Source of the DNA: Hyphomonadaceae bacterium
GTDB lineage: Bacteria > Pseudomonadota > Alphaproteobacteria > Caulobacterales > Aquidulcibacteraceae
Assembly (NCBI GenBank): GCA_016791425.1
Contig: JAEUMQ010000007.1
Coordinates: 186,001-250,000 of the forward strand
Direction: 5' to 3'
Length of the DNA: 64,000 nucleotides
In this document: positions 26,234 to 35,434 of the stretch, piece by piece
Layout: each line of letters starts with the position of its first letter
Numbering within the stretch: position 1 is the first letter of the stretch
Translations under genes and position numbers: made by a program
The notes under the pieces: generated by a model
Database searches by the model: none
Seen by the model: the letters and a program-made list of their open reading frames with translations, nothing else
Told to the model about the DNA's origin: nothing

Positions 26234-26465
26234 TTGCGCGCAAGCGTACACCACAAACGCGAGCGCACGCGCAACACACCGGGTGGTTGCCGACTCGTGA
26301 TTCGGCCTGTCCAGCGAGCCCGCCCCATCCCAAAAATCGCAGGGTTTACAAAAATCTACCCGGTTTGCGGCGCGGATTTCCGGATTCCCTGCAACCGAGG
26401 CGTCACGATGTTGCCGTGGGTGTTAAGCAGCAAAACCCACTCTTCCGCGCCCCGCACGCAAAGCG

Positions 26466-26480
26466 TTAACAAAATCCTAA
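26466..26480. promoter_or_regulatory. Candidate CtrA-like box, TTAA-N7-CTAA
   Basis: The bases 'ttaacaaaatcctaa' have the spacing of the CtrA full site with one mismatch, and share 'TCCTAAC' at the right end with the site at 18003. It lies upstream of the candidate untranslated transcript. Similarity only. Confidence 0.28.
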
Positions 26481-26529
26481 CTCGCTGGAAGAAGGGCAAA
26501 ATCGCCTAAGCGCAACTCTAAAAAAGTAG

Positions 26530-26728
26530 TCAGAACCCTGATGAACCGCATTTCCCGCTTGCGTTCCCCTCACGGGAGAGAGACCTTCGCGTTGTTCCGG
26601 TCGGGCGGAGAAAAAGCGGCGACGCTCAGTATCCATCAGCCCCCCCAGCCCCCTGGGCTTCGTGCAATTCCGCCTGACCGGACACCGGTTTTTCAAAGGC
26701 CCGCTTTTCGAAGCGGGCCTTTGTTTTT
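26530..26728 (+). ncRNA. Candidate small RNA ending in a strong terminator
   Basis: No protein gene ends at the terminator at 26695-26728, so the transcript it ends is probably untranslated or a long leader. Internal hairpins include 'accgg-aca-ccggt' near 26678-26690 and 'cccc-tcac-gggg'-like pairing near 26566-26577. It was compared by eye with 6S, SRP, tmRNA and RNase P RNA and matches none clearly. The 5' boundary is a guess. Confidence 0.35.
26695..26728 (+). terminator. Rho-independent terminator with TTCG tetraloop
   Basis: A perfect 12-bp stem 'aaaggcccgctt' and 'aagcgggccttt' closed by a TTCG tetraloop and followed by 'gttttt'. It is one of the clearest intrinsic terminators in the window, and lies about 100 bp before the GldA-type ABC gene. 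Confidence 0.92.
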
Positions 26729-26831
26729 CGGCGCCGTCTTGGGCTGCCGCCCACAAGCCGCTTGCGGCGATCGGCCGGTTTCACCAGCGCTCGAACCAGT
26801 TTAGAGAAACGCCGCTTTTGGAGCCCGGCTG

Positions 26832-27560
<729 letters not shown>

Positions 27561-27573
27561 AGGAACGCGTGGC

Positions 27574-28308
27574 ATGAGAAGCTTCCTCGCCATCTATCGC
27601 CGCGAGCTCCTGAGCTACGTCACGACGCCGACCGCGTACGTGTTCGTCGCCGTGTTCCTCTTCGCGATCGGCCTCTTCACGTTCCAGATCGGCGGGTTCT
27701 TCGAACAGCGCCGCGCCGACCTGCAGGGCTTCTTCGCCTTCCATCCGTGGCTCTTCATGGTCTTTCTCCCGGCGGTCTCGATGCGCTTGTGGGCCGAGGA
27801 AACCCGCTCCGGCGCCATCGAGCTGCTGATGACGCTGCCCTCGCCGACGTGGGCCTTGGTCGCGGGCAAGTTCTGCGCGGCCTGGACCGTGGCGGCCGCG
27901 GCGCTTCTTTTCACCATCCCGCTCTGGGTGACGGTGAATCTCCTCGGCGCACCGGACAACGCCGCGATCGTGACCGGCTACCTCGCGAGCTTCCTCATGG
28001 CCGGCGCCTATCTCGCCATCGGCTCGGCGATGTCGGCGCTGACCGACAGCCAGGTCGTCGCCTTCGTGCTCGCCGTGCTGATCGCCTTCATGCTGACGGC
28101 GCTCGGTCTGCCGATGGTCAGCGACTTCGTCGCGCCGCTCCTCGGCGGCGGCGTCGCCGACGCGGTGTCGCGCTTCTCGATCCTGAACCATTTCGAGGCC
28201 GCCCAGCGCGGCATCGTCGAGCTGCGCTCGGTTTGGTACTTCCTCTCGCTCTCCGCGATGTTCCTTGGCTTCACTTGGCTCGCCGTCGATGCGCGGCGGG
28301 GAGGCTGA
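27574..28308 (+). CDS. GldF-type ABC-2 transporter permease
   Basis: A 244-residue membrane protein with six hydrophobic segments. The N-terminal 'RRELLSYVTTPTAYVFVAVFLF' and the cytoplasmic 'RLWAEETRSGAIELLMTLP' are characteristic of the GldF/ABC-2 subfamily. It begins 13 bp after the ATPase gene and ends 3 bp before the GldG gene, so the operon is tightly packed. Confidence 0.9.
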   Translation: MRSFLAIYRRELLSYVTTPTAYVFVAVFLFAIGLFTFQIGGFFEQRRADLQGFFAFHPWLFMVFLPAVSMRLWAEETRSGAIELLMTLPSPTWALVAGKFCAAWTVAAAALLFTIPLWVTVNLLGAPDNAAIVTGYLASFLMAGAYLAIGSAMSALTDSQVVAFVLAVLIAFMLTALGLPMVSDFVAPLLGGGVADAVSRFSILNHFEAAQRGIVELRSVWYFLSLSAMFLGFTWLAVDARRGG

Positions 28309-28311
28309 GCC

Positions 28312-30189
28312 ATGAACGGCCGTCACTTCGCGCTCATCGTCGCCGCTTCGCTCTTCGTGCTCTTCGCAGCGAGCAATCTGATCGCCAATTCCTGGTTCAG
28401 GGGCGCGCGCATCGATCTGACCGAAAGCCAAGTCTACTCGTTGTCGCGCGGCGCCAAGGGCGTGCTGCGCGATCTCGACGAGCCGCTGCAGCTCACCTTC
28501 TACTACTCGCGCGACGCCGCCGCCCGTTACCCCATCATCCAAGCCTACGCCTCGCGCGTGCGCGAGCTGCTCGGCGCGTTTGCCGCGAACGCGCGCGGAC
28601 GCCTGCGCATTGTCGAAATCGATCCGAAGGTCTTCTCCGACGCCGAGGACCAAGCGAGCGCCGCCGGCGTGCAGCCGAACGCCGTCGAGCAAGGCGGCGA
28701 CCCGATCTATTTCGGCCTCTCGGGCGCCAACGCCGTCGATGACCAGCGCGCCATCCCGTTCTTCGCGCCGGACCGCGAGGCTTTCCTCGAATACGAGATC
28801 ACCCGCCTCATTTACGAGCTGGAGAACCCCCACACCCCGAAAGTCGCCCTGATCACGACGCTGCCGCTCCAGCCCGCCGGCAACCCGATGGCGCCGCAGC
28901 AGCGCGGCGGCTCCGCCTTCGCCAGCGATCTTGGACGCTTCATGGAAGTCGAGCGGCTGGCGCCGGACTTCACCGCGATCCCGGAGGACGCCGACGTCCT
29001 CGCCGTCCTGCATCCCTGGCCGCTCTCGCCCGCGCAGCTTTACGCGATCGATCAATTCATCCTCGCCAAGGGCCGCGCCTTCATCGCGCTCGACCCGGCC
29101 TCCATGGCCTCGCTCGAGAGCGGCTACGACCCGATGACAGGCCCCGCGATGACGCCGCCTTCTTCGAACATCGGTCCGCTGCTCGAGCCCTGGGGCGTGG
29201 CGATGAGCGATCAGGTCGTGCTCGACCTCGCCGGCGCCATTCCCGTGCGCGTGCCCGACAATCGCGGCCAGGAACGCGCGGTGCCGCAGCCGGTGTTCCT
29301 CTTCGTCGATGCCGAGCGCCTCAACCGCGACGATCTGATGACCGCCTGGCTGCAGCGTGGGATCACGTTCGGCATGTCTGGCGTGCTCACCGTGAGCGAG
29401 CGCCAAGGCGTGTCCGCCGAGACGCTTGCGCGCACCACGCCCGAGACGATGCGCATCCCTGCCGAGCAGGCGCTTGCGCGCCCAAGCCCGTTCGAGCTCT
29501 TGCAGAACTGGATCCCGGCCAACCGCGCCGAGATCCTCGCCGTGCGCCTCTCCGGCAATGTCGCGAGCGCCTATCCAGGCGGCCCGCCGGAGGGCGCCGT
29601 CGCTGGCGAGAACCGCCTCGCGCGCTCCGCCCGCCCGGCGCAGATCGTGCTCGTCGCCGACAGCGATTTCCTGTCCGACGACCTCTACATCAACCCCCAG
29701 CAGGGCGCGTCCTTCGCCGACAACGGCGCATTCGCCTTGAACGCCCTCGACGTGCTCACCGGCTCTGACGCCATGGTGAGCCTGCGCTCGCGCGCGCCGA
29801 GCTTCCGCCGCATGATCCTGCTCGACCGCATGGAGGCCGAAGCCCAGCGCCGCATCGAGCAGCGCCAGACGCAATTGCAGGCCGAGCTGCAGGCCACCGA
29901 GGCGCGTTTGCAGGAATTGCAGACCCAAGGCCAGGGCTCCGGCTTCTTCGCCGGCAATCTCGGCGCCGAGCTCTCTCGCGCCGAGAGCGCCGAGCTCGAC
30001 CGCTTCCGCACACAGCTCACCGAAGTGCGCCATCAATTGCGCGCCGTCGGCCGCGATCTGCGCCGCGACATCGACGCGCTGCAGGCCTGGACGGTGTTCC
30101 TCAATGTCTGGCTTGGGCCGCTGCTTGTGGCGGCTGCCGGGCTGTTCGTCTTCTGGCGTCGCCGCCGTCAGGCCGGAGCGCGCGCATGA
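28312..30189 (+). CDS. GldG-type ABC transport auxiliary protein
   Basis: A 625-residue protein with a membrane helix at each end (about residues 7-26 and 594-616) and a large periplasmic part. 'RIDLTESQVYSLSRGAKGVLRDLDEPLQLTFYYS' is the conserved opening of GldG-like (ABC_transp_aux) proteins. A coiled-coil stretch rich in Gln/Glu/Ala lies at about residues 505-545, just before the C-terminal helix. It overlaps the DUF4340 gene by 4 bp. Likely to work with the two ABC genes in envelope export or remodelling. Confidence 0.88.
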   Translation: MNGRHFALIVAASLFVLFAASNLIANSWFRGARIDLTESQVYSLSRGAKGVLRDLDEPLQLTFYYSRDAAARYPIIQAYASRVRELLGAFAANARGRLRIVEIDPKVFSDAEDQASAAGVQPNAVEQGGDPIYFGLSGANAVDDQRAIPFFAPDREAFLEYEITRLIYELENPHTPKVALITTLPLQPAGNPMAPQQRGGSAFASDLGRFMEVERLAPDFTAIPEDADVLAVLHPWPLSPAQLYAIDQFILAKGRAFIALDPASMASLESGYDPMTGPAMTPPSSNIGPLLEPWGVAMSDQVVLDLAGAIPVRVPDNRGQERAVPQPVFLFVDAERLNRDDLMTAWLQRGITFGMSGVLTVSERQGVSAETLARTTPETMRIPAEQALARPSPFELLQNWIPANRAEILAVRLSGNVASAYPGGPPEGAVAGENRLARSARPAQIVLVADSDFLSDDLYINPQQGASFADNGAFALNALDVLTGSDAMVSLRSRAPSFRRMILLDRMEAEAQRRIEQRQTQLQAELQATEARLQELQTQGQGSGFFAGNLGAELSRAESAELDRFRTQLTEVRHQLRAVGRDLRRDIDALQAWTVFLNVWLGPLLVAAAGLFVFWRRRRQAGARA

Positions 30190-31250
30190 CCACCGAACTC
30201 GCCCAACGCCGCAAGGGCCGCGCGCTGAGCTGGGCGGTCGCCGCCATCGCCGCAGCGGGAATCGCCGCCGTGACGCTCGCGATCGAAGTGCGCTCGGCGG
30301 CGCCCGACCGTATCGTCGGCCCCGTCGTGCCCGGCCTCGCTGGACGCCTCGCCGAAGCGCAGAAGATCACGATCGTCAGCCCGGACGCACGCTACCGCAT
30401 CGCCAAGACCGCCAAGGGCTGGGCGATGACCGACCGCGGCGACTTCCCGGTCCGCGCCGCCCGCCTCGCGCAATTGACCAGCGGCCTCACCAACCTCGCC
30501 TTCGTGCGCCGCATGACCAGCAACCCCGAGCGTCACGCGCGCCTCGGCGTCACCGATCCTGCGCAAGGCGGCAACGGCGTGCTCGTGCAGATCGAGAACG
30601 CGCGCGGCGCGTTCCTCGTGAACCTGATACTCGGCGTCCAGCGCGACGCGATCTACGCGCGCAAACCTGGCGACAATCAGGTCTGGGCGGTGCGCGGTGA
30701 GTTGCCGCCGCTGCGCGACGCCTCCATCTGGCTCGACCTGCAGCCGCTGACGCTTGCCCCCGACACGCTGCGCCGGGTCGAGATCGTGCCGAACCAGGGC
30801 CGCCCCTACATCCTGGAGCGCGCCAGCGCCGACGCGCCCTTCGCCTTCGCCGGCGCGCTCGCCGGCCGCGAGCCGATCTCCGCCGCCGCGCTGTCCGACG
30901 CCGCCGAACATCTCACGCGCGTGCAGCCGACCGACGTCCTGCCCGCGCCAACCGTGCAGGGCCCGCCGTCCGCGCGCGTGCGCGCCACCACCGCCGACGG
31001 CGCGCTGATCGACGCCGAGCTCATCACGCACGGCGACAGGGTCTGGCTCAAACTCGCCGCCCGCGCCGAGCGTCCTGAGGCGCAAGCGACCGTCGATCCG
31101 ATCAACGCGCGCGCCTCGGCCTGGGCCTATGCGATCTCGCCGAACGATTTCGAGCGCCTGACGCCGGCGCTGGAATCGCTGCTGCGCAATCCCGCGCCCG
31201 CCCCGGCCGACGCGCCGCAATCGCCGGCGCCGCAAGCCGAGAAGAATTGA
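30186..31250 (+). CDS. DUF4340 domain protein of the GldAFG-like operon
   Basis: A 354-residue protein with an N-terminal membrane helix (residues 15-34) and a periplasmic region with repeated DUF4340-type segments ('RYRIAKTAKGWAMTDRGDFPV', 'RLGVTDP', 'DNQVWAVRGELPPLRDASIWLD'). DUF4340 genes regularly follow GldG genes. A Pro/Ala/Gln tail ends the protein. Function is unknown; the 4-bp overlap with the GldG gene indicates joint production. Confidence 0.85.
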   Translation: MTTELAQRRKGRALSWAVAAIAAAGIAAVTLAIEVRSAAPDRIVGPVVPGLAGRLAEAQKITIVSPDARYRIAKTAKGWAMTDRGDFPVRAARLAQLTSGLTNLAFVRRMTSNPERHARLGVTDPAQGGNGVLVQIENARGAFLVNLILGVQRDAIYARKPGDNQVWAVRGELPPLRDASIWLDLQPLTLAPDTLRRVEIVPNQGRPYILERASADAPFAFAGALAGREPISAAALSDAAEHLTRVQPTDVLPAPTVQGPPSARVRATTADGALIDAELITHGDRVWLKLAARAERPEAQATVDPINARASAWAYAISPNDFERLTPALESLLRNPAPAPADAPQSPAPQAEKN

Positions 31251-31395
31251 CCTGCACGCAGCGGTTTGGCAAAAGCCGCCCCTGATGAAGACCGAGATTG
31301 CCTGACCTCGCGGGCCGCGTGACCGACGCCTGCCCGCGCTGAACACGCCGCGCGAAAGCGCGCGCGCAGACTCACGTTCAGATCAGGCAAATCCC

Positions 31396-31653
31396 TTGAA
31401 CATTTCCAAGCAGGAGCAGCGGACGCTGCACGCGCTCGCGCAAGGCGGACGCATTGAACATCGCAAGGACGATCGCGGCGGCATCGTCGAGATCGATTGC
31501 CTCAACCGCGATGGCTGGCGGCTGGACGATTGCACGCTCGCAATCTTCCAGAAGCTGCGCCGCCGCCGCTTCGTCGCAAGCCGCGAAGGCGGTCCGTACC
31601 GCATCACCCGTGACGGTCTCCGCGCCGTCCGTGCACAGCTGGACAATCGCTGA
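31396..31653 (+). CDS. yjhX: YjhX family protein (UPF0386, reported toxin)
   Basis: An 85-residue protein co-linear with E. coli YjhX: '[20 protein letters not shown]', '[16 protein letters not shown]', '[19 protein letters not shown]' align throughout. It looks like a winged-helix DNA-binding fold. YjhX was proposed as a toxin paired with the acetyltransferase YjhQ in E. coli; no YjhQ-like gene is adjacent here, and solitary copies are common in alphaproteobacteria, so a regulatory role is as likely. A 10-bp inverted repeat ('attgcctga' near 31299, 'tcaggcaaat' near 31381) flanks its leader. Confidence 0.88.
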   Translation: MNISKQEQRTLHALAQGGRIEHRKDDRGGIVEIDCLNRDGWRLDDCTLAIFQKLRRRRFVASREGGPYRITRDGLRAVRAQLDNR

Positions 31654-31664
31654 GCACATAAGTT

Positions 31665-31698
31665 GAGGGCGCGATCTCCCTAAGGTGATCGCGCCCTC
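31665..31698. terminator. Hairpin between convergent yjhX and GlsB-type gene
   Basis: A perfect 12-bp stem 'gagggcgcgatc' and 'gatcgcgccctc' with a 10-base loop. No T-run follows on either side, so termination is inferred from position between convergent genes. Confidence 0.55.
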
Positions 31699-31732
31699 GC
31701 GGACCTGCAGTCTTTCGAATGTCGGCCCGAAG

Positions 31733-31987
31733 CTAGACGACCTTTCGCCTGAAGAAGCTCAGTAGCGCCAACAGCAGGATCGCCCCAAGCGTGGAAATGA
31801 TCAGGCTGCCCACGAAGCCGTAGAAACCGATCCCCAGCGCTTCGGCCAGAAACCCGCCGAGCAGCGCGCCGACGAGCCCGACCACCAGATTGGTCAAGAG
31901 GCCGTGACTGCGGTTGCTCACTTGCTCAGCGATCCAGCCGGCCAGGATGCCGATGATGATCGCCCCGATCAGTCCAACGCCGTGCAT
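31733..31987 (-). CDS. GlsB/YeaQ/YmgE family stress-response membrane protein
   Basis: An 84-residue protein with three hydrophobic segments and the family pattern 'IIGILAGWIAEQV', 'LLTNLVVGLVGALLGGFLAEALG'. Such small proteins are induced by general stress and of unknown mechanism. The ATG at 31987 has GGGAG at a proper 6-bp distance; the upstream ATG at 31993 is too close to that site. Confidence 0.85.
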   Translation of the reverse strand: MHGVGLIGAIIIGILAGWIAEQVSNRSHGLLTNLVVGLVGALLGGFLAEALGIGFYGFVGSLIISTLGAILLLALLSFFRRKVV

Positions 31988-32123
31988 GCGCATCTCCCGT
32001 TTGCAATCTGCACTGAATACGCGCCGTCCCTGCCGGCAGTTCCCAGGATCAGCCGTGCGCGGAGCATCGTTGCGTCGGAACGAAGCGCGCGCGTGGGCGT
32101 ATCTCCAGGCTGGAGGATCCCGC

Positions 32124-32264
32124 ATGCCCGCAACCGAAGCCGCGCTGGCGCCGGCCGCGCAACACGCCCGCGTTCCCACGCGCTTGCTCATGAGCCGTCC
32201 GCTCTTCGCGCTCTCCATCGCCTTCGCGATCGGCATCGCGATCGGCGCCATCACCAAGGACTAG
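32124..32264 (+). CDS. Small single-helix membrane protein
   Basis: A 46-residue protein, hydrophilic first half and a membrane helix 'FALSIAFAIGIAIGAITKD' at the end. GGAGG lies 7-11 bp before the ATG, which supports translation. The C-terminal helix with its Gly spacing resembles that of DUF883/ElaB proteins, one of which lies nearby (32764-33015). It ends 2 bp before the next gene, so the two are probably co-translated. Confidence 0.6.
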   Translation: MPATEAALAPAAQHARVPTRLLMSRPLFALSIAFAIGIAIGAITKD

Positions 32265-32266
32265 CC

Positions 32267-32704
32267 ATGCCCTTCGCTGGTAAGCTTCGGGAGCTTCAGG
32301 CCGCGCTCCTGGCCGTGCTCTTCGTCTTCTCGCTCGGCGTCGTCGGGGTCTTCTATTTCGCGGACGGCCTGGCGAGCCTGCTCGCGACGCGGTTGAACTC
32401 GCCCTGGGGTAAGCTCATCGTCGGCGCCGTTGCAGCGGCGCCGATGCTCGTACTCGTGCTCGCGCGCCTGGCCTCGACCGCCGCACGGGAAAAGGAGGGC
32501 AAACAGGACCTCACGCCCTCCAGCTTCATGCAGTCCGGCGACTTGCCTGATTCCTTGCGCGAGCTCCTCGAGACAGTGCAGCGCCTGACGCGCTCCGCCC
32601 CGCTTGCCGCAATAGCGTTGGCCGTGGTCGCCGGCGTCGTGGTGATCCGCCATCCCGCCTACATACCGCTGGTCCTCGGCATCCTTCGCGAGCAACAGCG
32701 CTGA
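32267..32704 (+). CDS. Hypothetical membrane protein, possibly phage holin-like superfamily
   Basis: A 145-residue protein with hydrophobic segments near residues 12-32, 50-67 and 115-132 and a charged middle. The overall layout resembles small actinobacterial holin-superfamily and YqjE-type proteins found next to YqjD/ElaB genes, but sequence similarity is weak. In this window it lies in a group with GlsB-type and DUF883 genes, which supports an envelope-stress context. Function not assigned. Confidence 0.65.
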   Translation: MPFAGKLRELQAALLAVLFVFSLGVVGVFYFADGLASLLATRLNSPWGKLIVGAVAAAPMLVLVLARLASTAAREKEGKQDLTPSSFMQSGDLPDSLRELLETVQRLTRSAPLAAIALAVVAGVVVIRHPAYIPLVLGILREQQR

Positions 32705-32715
32705 CTGACGCGCAA

Positions 32716-32751
32716 AGAAGAGGCGCGGCCCGCGAAGGCCGCGCCTCTTCT
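32716..32751. terminator. Bidirectional terminator hairpin between convergent genes
   Basis: A perfect 15-bp stem 'agaagaggcgcggcc' and 'ggccgcgcctcttct' with a 6-base loop between the convergent membrane-protein gene and the DUF883 gene. The A/T-richer ends of the stem give weak T-runs on both strands. Confidence 0.75.
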
Positions 32752-32763
32752 CGCATCCGACGC

Positions 32764-33015
32764 TCAGCGCTTCAGGATGAGGCCGATCAGCAAGCCCACT
32801 CCGGCGGCGGCCGCCGCCGTGGTCAACGGACGCTCCTTGGCATTGCGCGAGATGTAGCCGCGCGCCTTTTCCAGCGCGTCCTCCGTCGCATCGACCGCGC
32901 CATGCGCGCCCGATCGTGCGCTCTCCAGGCCAGACTGGGCCCGGTCGAAGCCATTGTCGATCACGCGGTCGGTCTTCTGTCGAAGCGCACGTTCCGCTGC
33001 GAGTTCATCTGCCAT
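32764..33015 (-). CDS. DUF883/ElaB/YqjD family membrane-anchored protein
   Basis: An 83-residue protein: a long amphipathic helix (residues 5-60) and a C-terminal glycine-containing membrane helix ('AAAAAGVGLLIGLILKR'), with the 'ERPLTTAAAAAGVG' block typical of YqjD/ElaB. E. coli members attach ribosomes to the membrane in stationary phase. AAGGAG stands 7 bp before the chosen ATG; the two upstream in-frame starts are not preceded by a good site. Confidence 0.85.
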   Translation of the reverse strand: MADELAAERALRQKTDRVIDNGFDRAQSGLESARSGAHGAVDATEDALEKARGYISRNAKERPLTTAAAAAGVGLLIGLILKR

Positions 33016-33081
33016 GATTTGCTCCTTCATTCCTCTTCGCAAACGCGAAGGAAATGAAAGAGTTCCCTCAGGCGCCGGCGC

Positions 33082-34200
33082 TCACTGAGGCGTGAGCCAG
33101 GCAGGCCTCGCGAAGGGCTTGGCAAGGTCGCGCGCCACCGCTTCGTGCGCGATCGCGCCGTCATGCACGTTGAGGCCGTTGGCGAGGTGCCTGTCCTCGA
33201 GCAGCGCGCGGCGCGTCCCCTTGTTGGCGAGCGCCAGCGTGAACGGCAGCGTCGCGTTGTTGAGCGCGAACGCGCTTGTCCGCGCGACCGCGCCGGGCAT
33301 GTTCGCCACGCAATAATGCAGGATCCCGTCCACCTCGAACACCGGATCATTGTGGGTGGTGGCGTGCGAGGTCTCGAAGCAGCCGCCCTGGTCGATCGAG
33401 ATGTCCACCAGCACCGCGCCCGGCCGCATCGTCTTCAGCATGTCGCGCGTGACGAGCTTCGGCGCCGACCCGCCGACCACGAGCACGGCCCCGATCACGA
33501 CATCGGCCTCGCGCACGGCGTCCTCCACCGCCGCGCGCGTGGAATAGACCGTCTCGAGCCGTCCGTTGAACTCGCGATCGAGCTGCTCGAGCTTGAGCAG
33601 GTTCTTGTCGAACACGGTGACGCGCGCGCGCATGCCGACCGCCACCTGCGCCGCGTTATACCCCGCCGTGCCGGCGCCGAGGATCACGACGTCCGCCGGC
33701 CGCACGCCGGGCACGCCGCCCATGAGCACGCCACGTCCGCCGTGCGACTTCTCCAGGAAATTGGCGCCCACCTGGATCGCCATCCGGCCGGCCACCTCGC
33801 TCATCGGCTTCAGGAGCGGCAAGCCGCCGGACGCATCCGTCACCGTCTCGTAAGCGATCGCCGTCGCCCGCGACTGCATGAGCGCCTCGGCCTGCTTCGG
33901 ATCAGGCGCCAGATGCAGATACGTGAACAGAGTCTGCTCAGGCCGCAGCATCGCGCACTCGGATAGCTGCGGCTCCTTCACCTTCACGATGAGCTCGCCC
34001 GCCTCGAACACCGACTTCGCGTCCGGCAAGATCGTTGCGCCGCTCTTCACATAAAGGGCGTCGTCCGCCCCGATCCCGAGCCCGGCGCCCGTCTCCATGA
34101 AAACTTCATGCCCTGCGCGCGCCAGCTCCTGCGCGCTTTCGGGCGTCAGCCCGACGCGAAATTCCTGCGTCTTGATTTCCTTCGGACATCCTACGCGCAT
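33082..34200 (-). CDS. ald: Alanine dehydrogenase
   Basis: A 372-residue NAD-dependent L-alanine dehydrogenase, the usual length. '[16 protein letters not shown]' gives the substrate-binding Arg and Lys, 'YLHLAPD' the catalytic His region, and '[19 protein letters not shown]' the NAD-binding Rossmann loop. It interconverts alanine and pyruvate plus ammonia and can feed alanine carbon to central metabolism. The start [10 protein letters not shown] is the family start; 14 additional in-frame residues upstream have no homology. Confidence 0.96.
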   Translation of the reverse strand: MRVGCPKEIKTQEFRVGLTPESAQELARAGHEVFMETGAGLGIGADDALYVKSGATILPDAKSVFEAGELIVKVKEPQLSECAMLRPEQTLFTYLHLAPDPKQAEALMQSRATAIAYETVTDASGGLPLLKPMSEVAGRMAIQVGANFLEKSHGGRGVLMGGVPGVRPADVVILGAGTAGYNAAQVAVGMRARVTVFDKNLLKLEQLDREFNGRLETVYSTRAAVEDAVREADVVIGAVLVVGGSAPKLVTRDMLKTMRPGAVLVDISIDQGGCFETSHATTHNDPVFEVDGILHYCVANMPGAVARTSAFALNNATLPFTLALANKGTRRALLEDRHLANGLNVHDGAIAHEAVARDLAKPFARPAWLTPQ

Positions 34201-34339
34201 GTGCGGGCCCCCAAAGAGCGTCAAACTCGTTGGCGGCTGCATAAAGCTGTTCTCGAACCGGGGAAACCGATTTGCGCGCGGCGGGTATGCGCAGGTCGCC
34301 GGCGGGCCCTGCCGGCGACCCCTTCAGTCGGCGCGCAGG

Positions 34340-34612
34340 TCAGCCGTGCGCGGCCGCCACGACGCACGTATTGCGCCCGTTCTGACGTTCGGAGGTCCCG
34401 GTGCGTCCCGGCGCCTTGGCGCAGGAGCAGGACGCCCCCGTGTGGCGATGGGTTCTGCACATCGTCGCCTCGGCGGTCGAGGCCTGCGTCGAGTGCGCCG
34501 CCGCGCGCGATGCGGAGGCCGGCGTCGTCACCGCGGCCGTGTTGGGAGCGGCCAGCGCTGCGCTGGACAAGGCGAACGCCGCCGCACACGCAAGAATGAC
34601 GTGTTTCAACAT
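34340..34612 (-). CDS. Small secreted Cys-motif protein (paralogue 1)
   Basis: A 90-residue protein with a signal peptide (residues 1-22, cleavage near 'SAALAAP') and a C-terminal domain with '[17 protein letters not shown]', '[13 protein letters not shown]'. The pattern C-R-T-x4-G-x2-C-x-C...G-T-S...G-R-N-x-C-V is shared with the larger neighbour at 34848-35255, so the two are probably a duplicated pair. Four cysteines suggest disulfides in the periplasm. No function recognised. Confidence 0.7.
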   Translation of the reverse strand: MLKHVILACAAAFALSSAALAAPNTAAVTTPASASRAAAHSTQASTAEATMCRTHRHTGASCSCAKAPGRTGTSERQNGRNTCVVAAAHG

Positions 34613-34847
34613 CGCATGACTCCTTCTCAGCAATCGCATGCCGCTCGGCGGCTGCCGCCGCAGCGTGCATGCGTGGCGAAGGAACTGCCCCGATGGAGGC
34701 GCAAGTGCGGCGCCTCGAGGTCAACCGCGCCGCAACTCCACGATAGGACGTGTTCGGACTATTTGTCGCAGAACGAAAGAGCGCCGCCGTGCGTGACGGC
34801 GGCGCTCCCGATCGCGTCCATTCTGGACGGATATTTAGATTGTGGCG

Positions 34848-35255
34848 TCAGTCCGGACGCACGCAGATATTGCGCCCGCCGTCAGGATTGGCGGTCGATG
34901 TGCCGATGCGGCTGGTGTCGGAAAGGCAGGCGCAGGCCTCGCCGACTTCCTTGCGCGTGCGGCAGCCTTGCAGCGCGGCGGGGGTCGATTGCGCGGCCGG
35001 ATCGACCTGGTCCGGCGGCGAGGTCGGCGACACGGGATTCGGCTGCGTCGGCGACGGCGCGACGGACGGCGAAGCCGGCGACGCGGGCGTTGCCGGCGTG
35101 GCAGACGGCTGCGCCGGCTGGACTTGCGCGGGCTGCGCGGCCGGCGCCGCCGGTTGGGCGGCTGGCGCTTGCGTTGTGGATTGCGCAAACGTCATCGGCG
35201 CCGCGACCAGCAGGGCGATCGCGGCGAGACCCGCGGCACTCAAGCTCTTTTTCAT
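34848..35255 (-). CDS. Secreted Cys-motif protein with Pro/Ala linker (paralogue 2)
   Basis: A 135-residue protein: signal peptide (residues 1-24, 'APMTFAQS'), a long Pro/Ala/Gln/Ser low-complexity linker (about 25-95), then a Cys domain '[24 protein letters not shown]...GGRNICV' homologous to the 34340-34612 protein. The linker may span the peptidoglycan or be an assembly of repeats. It is on the same strand as its paralogue with about 235 bp between them, and divergent from acs. Confidence 0.72.
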   Translation of the reverse strand: MKKSLSAAGLAAIALLVAAPMTFAQSTTQAPAAQPAAPAAQPAQVQPAQPSATPATPASPASPSVAPSPTQPNPVSPTSPPDQVDPAAQSTPAALQGCRTRKEVGEACACLSDTSRIGTSTANPDGGRNICVRPD

Positions 35256-35434
35256 GTGCTGTCTTCCTTTTCGACCGGCGCACGGAAGCGTCCGCACGCC
35301 CACGCGAGCCAGAACGCGCGAAAAGCGTCTGGTTTCCGGTCCGTCGCCCTAATTTTCGGAAAGCTTCTTTGTTGCGCTGCGAAGGCGACGCATGCGACTT
35401 AGGCCCGCTCAGAGAAAACGCCGAGGAAACAGAA

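Larger units (their letters stand above)
26234..26831. other. 598-bp gap without a supported protein gene
   Basis: Base composition is less GC-rich than the neighbours, especially 26330-26540 (for example 'gggtttacaaaaatctac', 'gttaacaaaatcctaac', 'ctctaaaaaagtagtcag'). Open frames of 60-90 codons are present but lack ribosome binding sites and alphaproteobacterial codon bias. The region holds a CtrA-like box at 26466 and ends in a textbook terminator at 26695-26728 that does not follow any gene, which points to an untranslated transcript. Confidence 0.6.

Noticed and set aside
26520-26728. Assignment of the candidate transcript as 6S, 4.5S, tmRNA or RNase P RNA
   Set aside because: None of the diagnostic sequences of these RNAs could be found by eye, so it was left as an unclassified candidate.
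26541-26804. An 87-codon open frame spanning the strong terminator at 26695
   Set aside because: A real gene would not contain a textbook intrinsic terminator within it; composition is not coding-like.
34097-35434. An in-frame upstream extension of acs of more than 400 codons
   Set aside because: It is antisense to two small secreted-protein genes and part of ald, is low complexity and has no homology; the family start is at 35435 after a purine-rich site.
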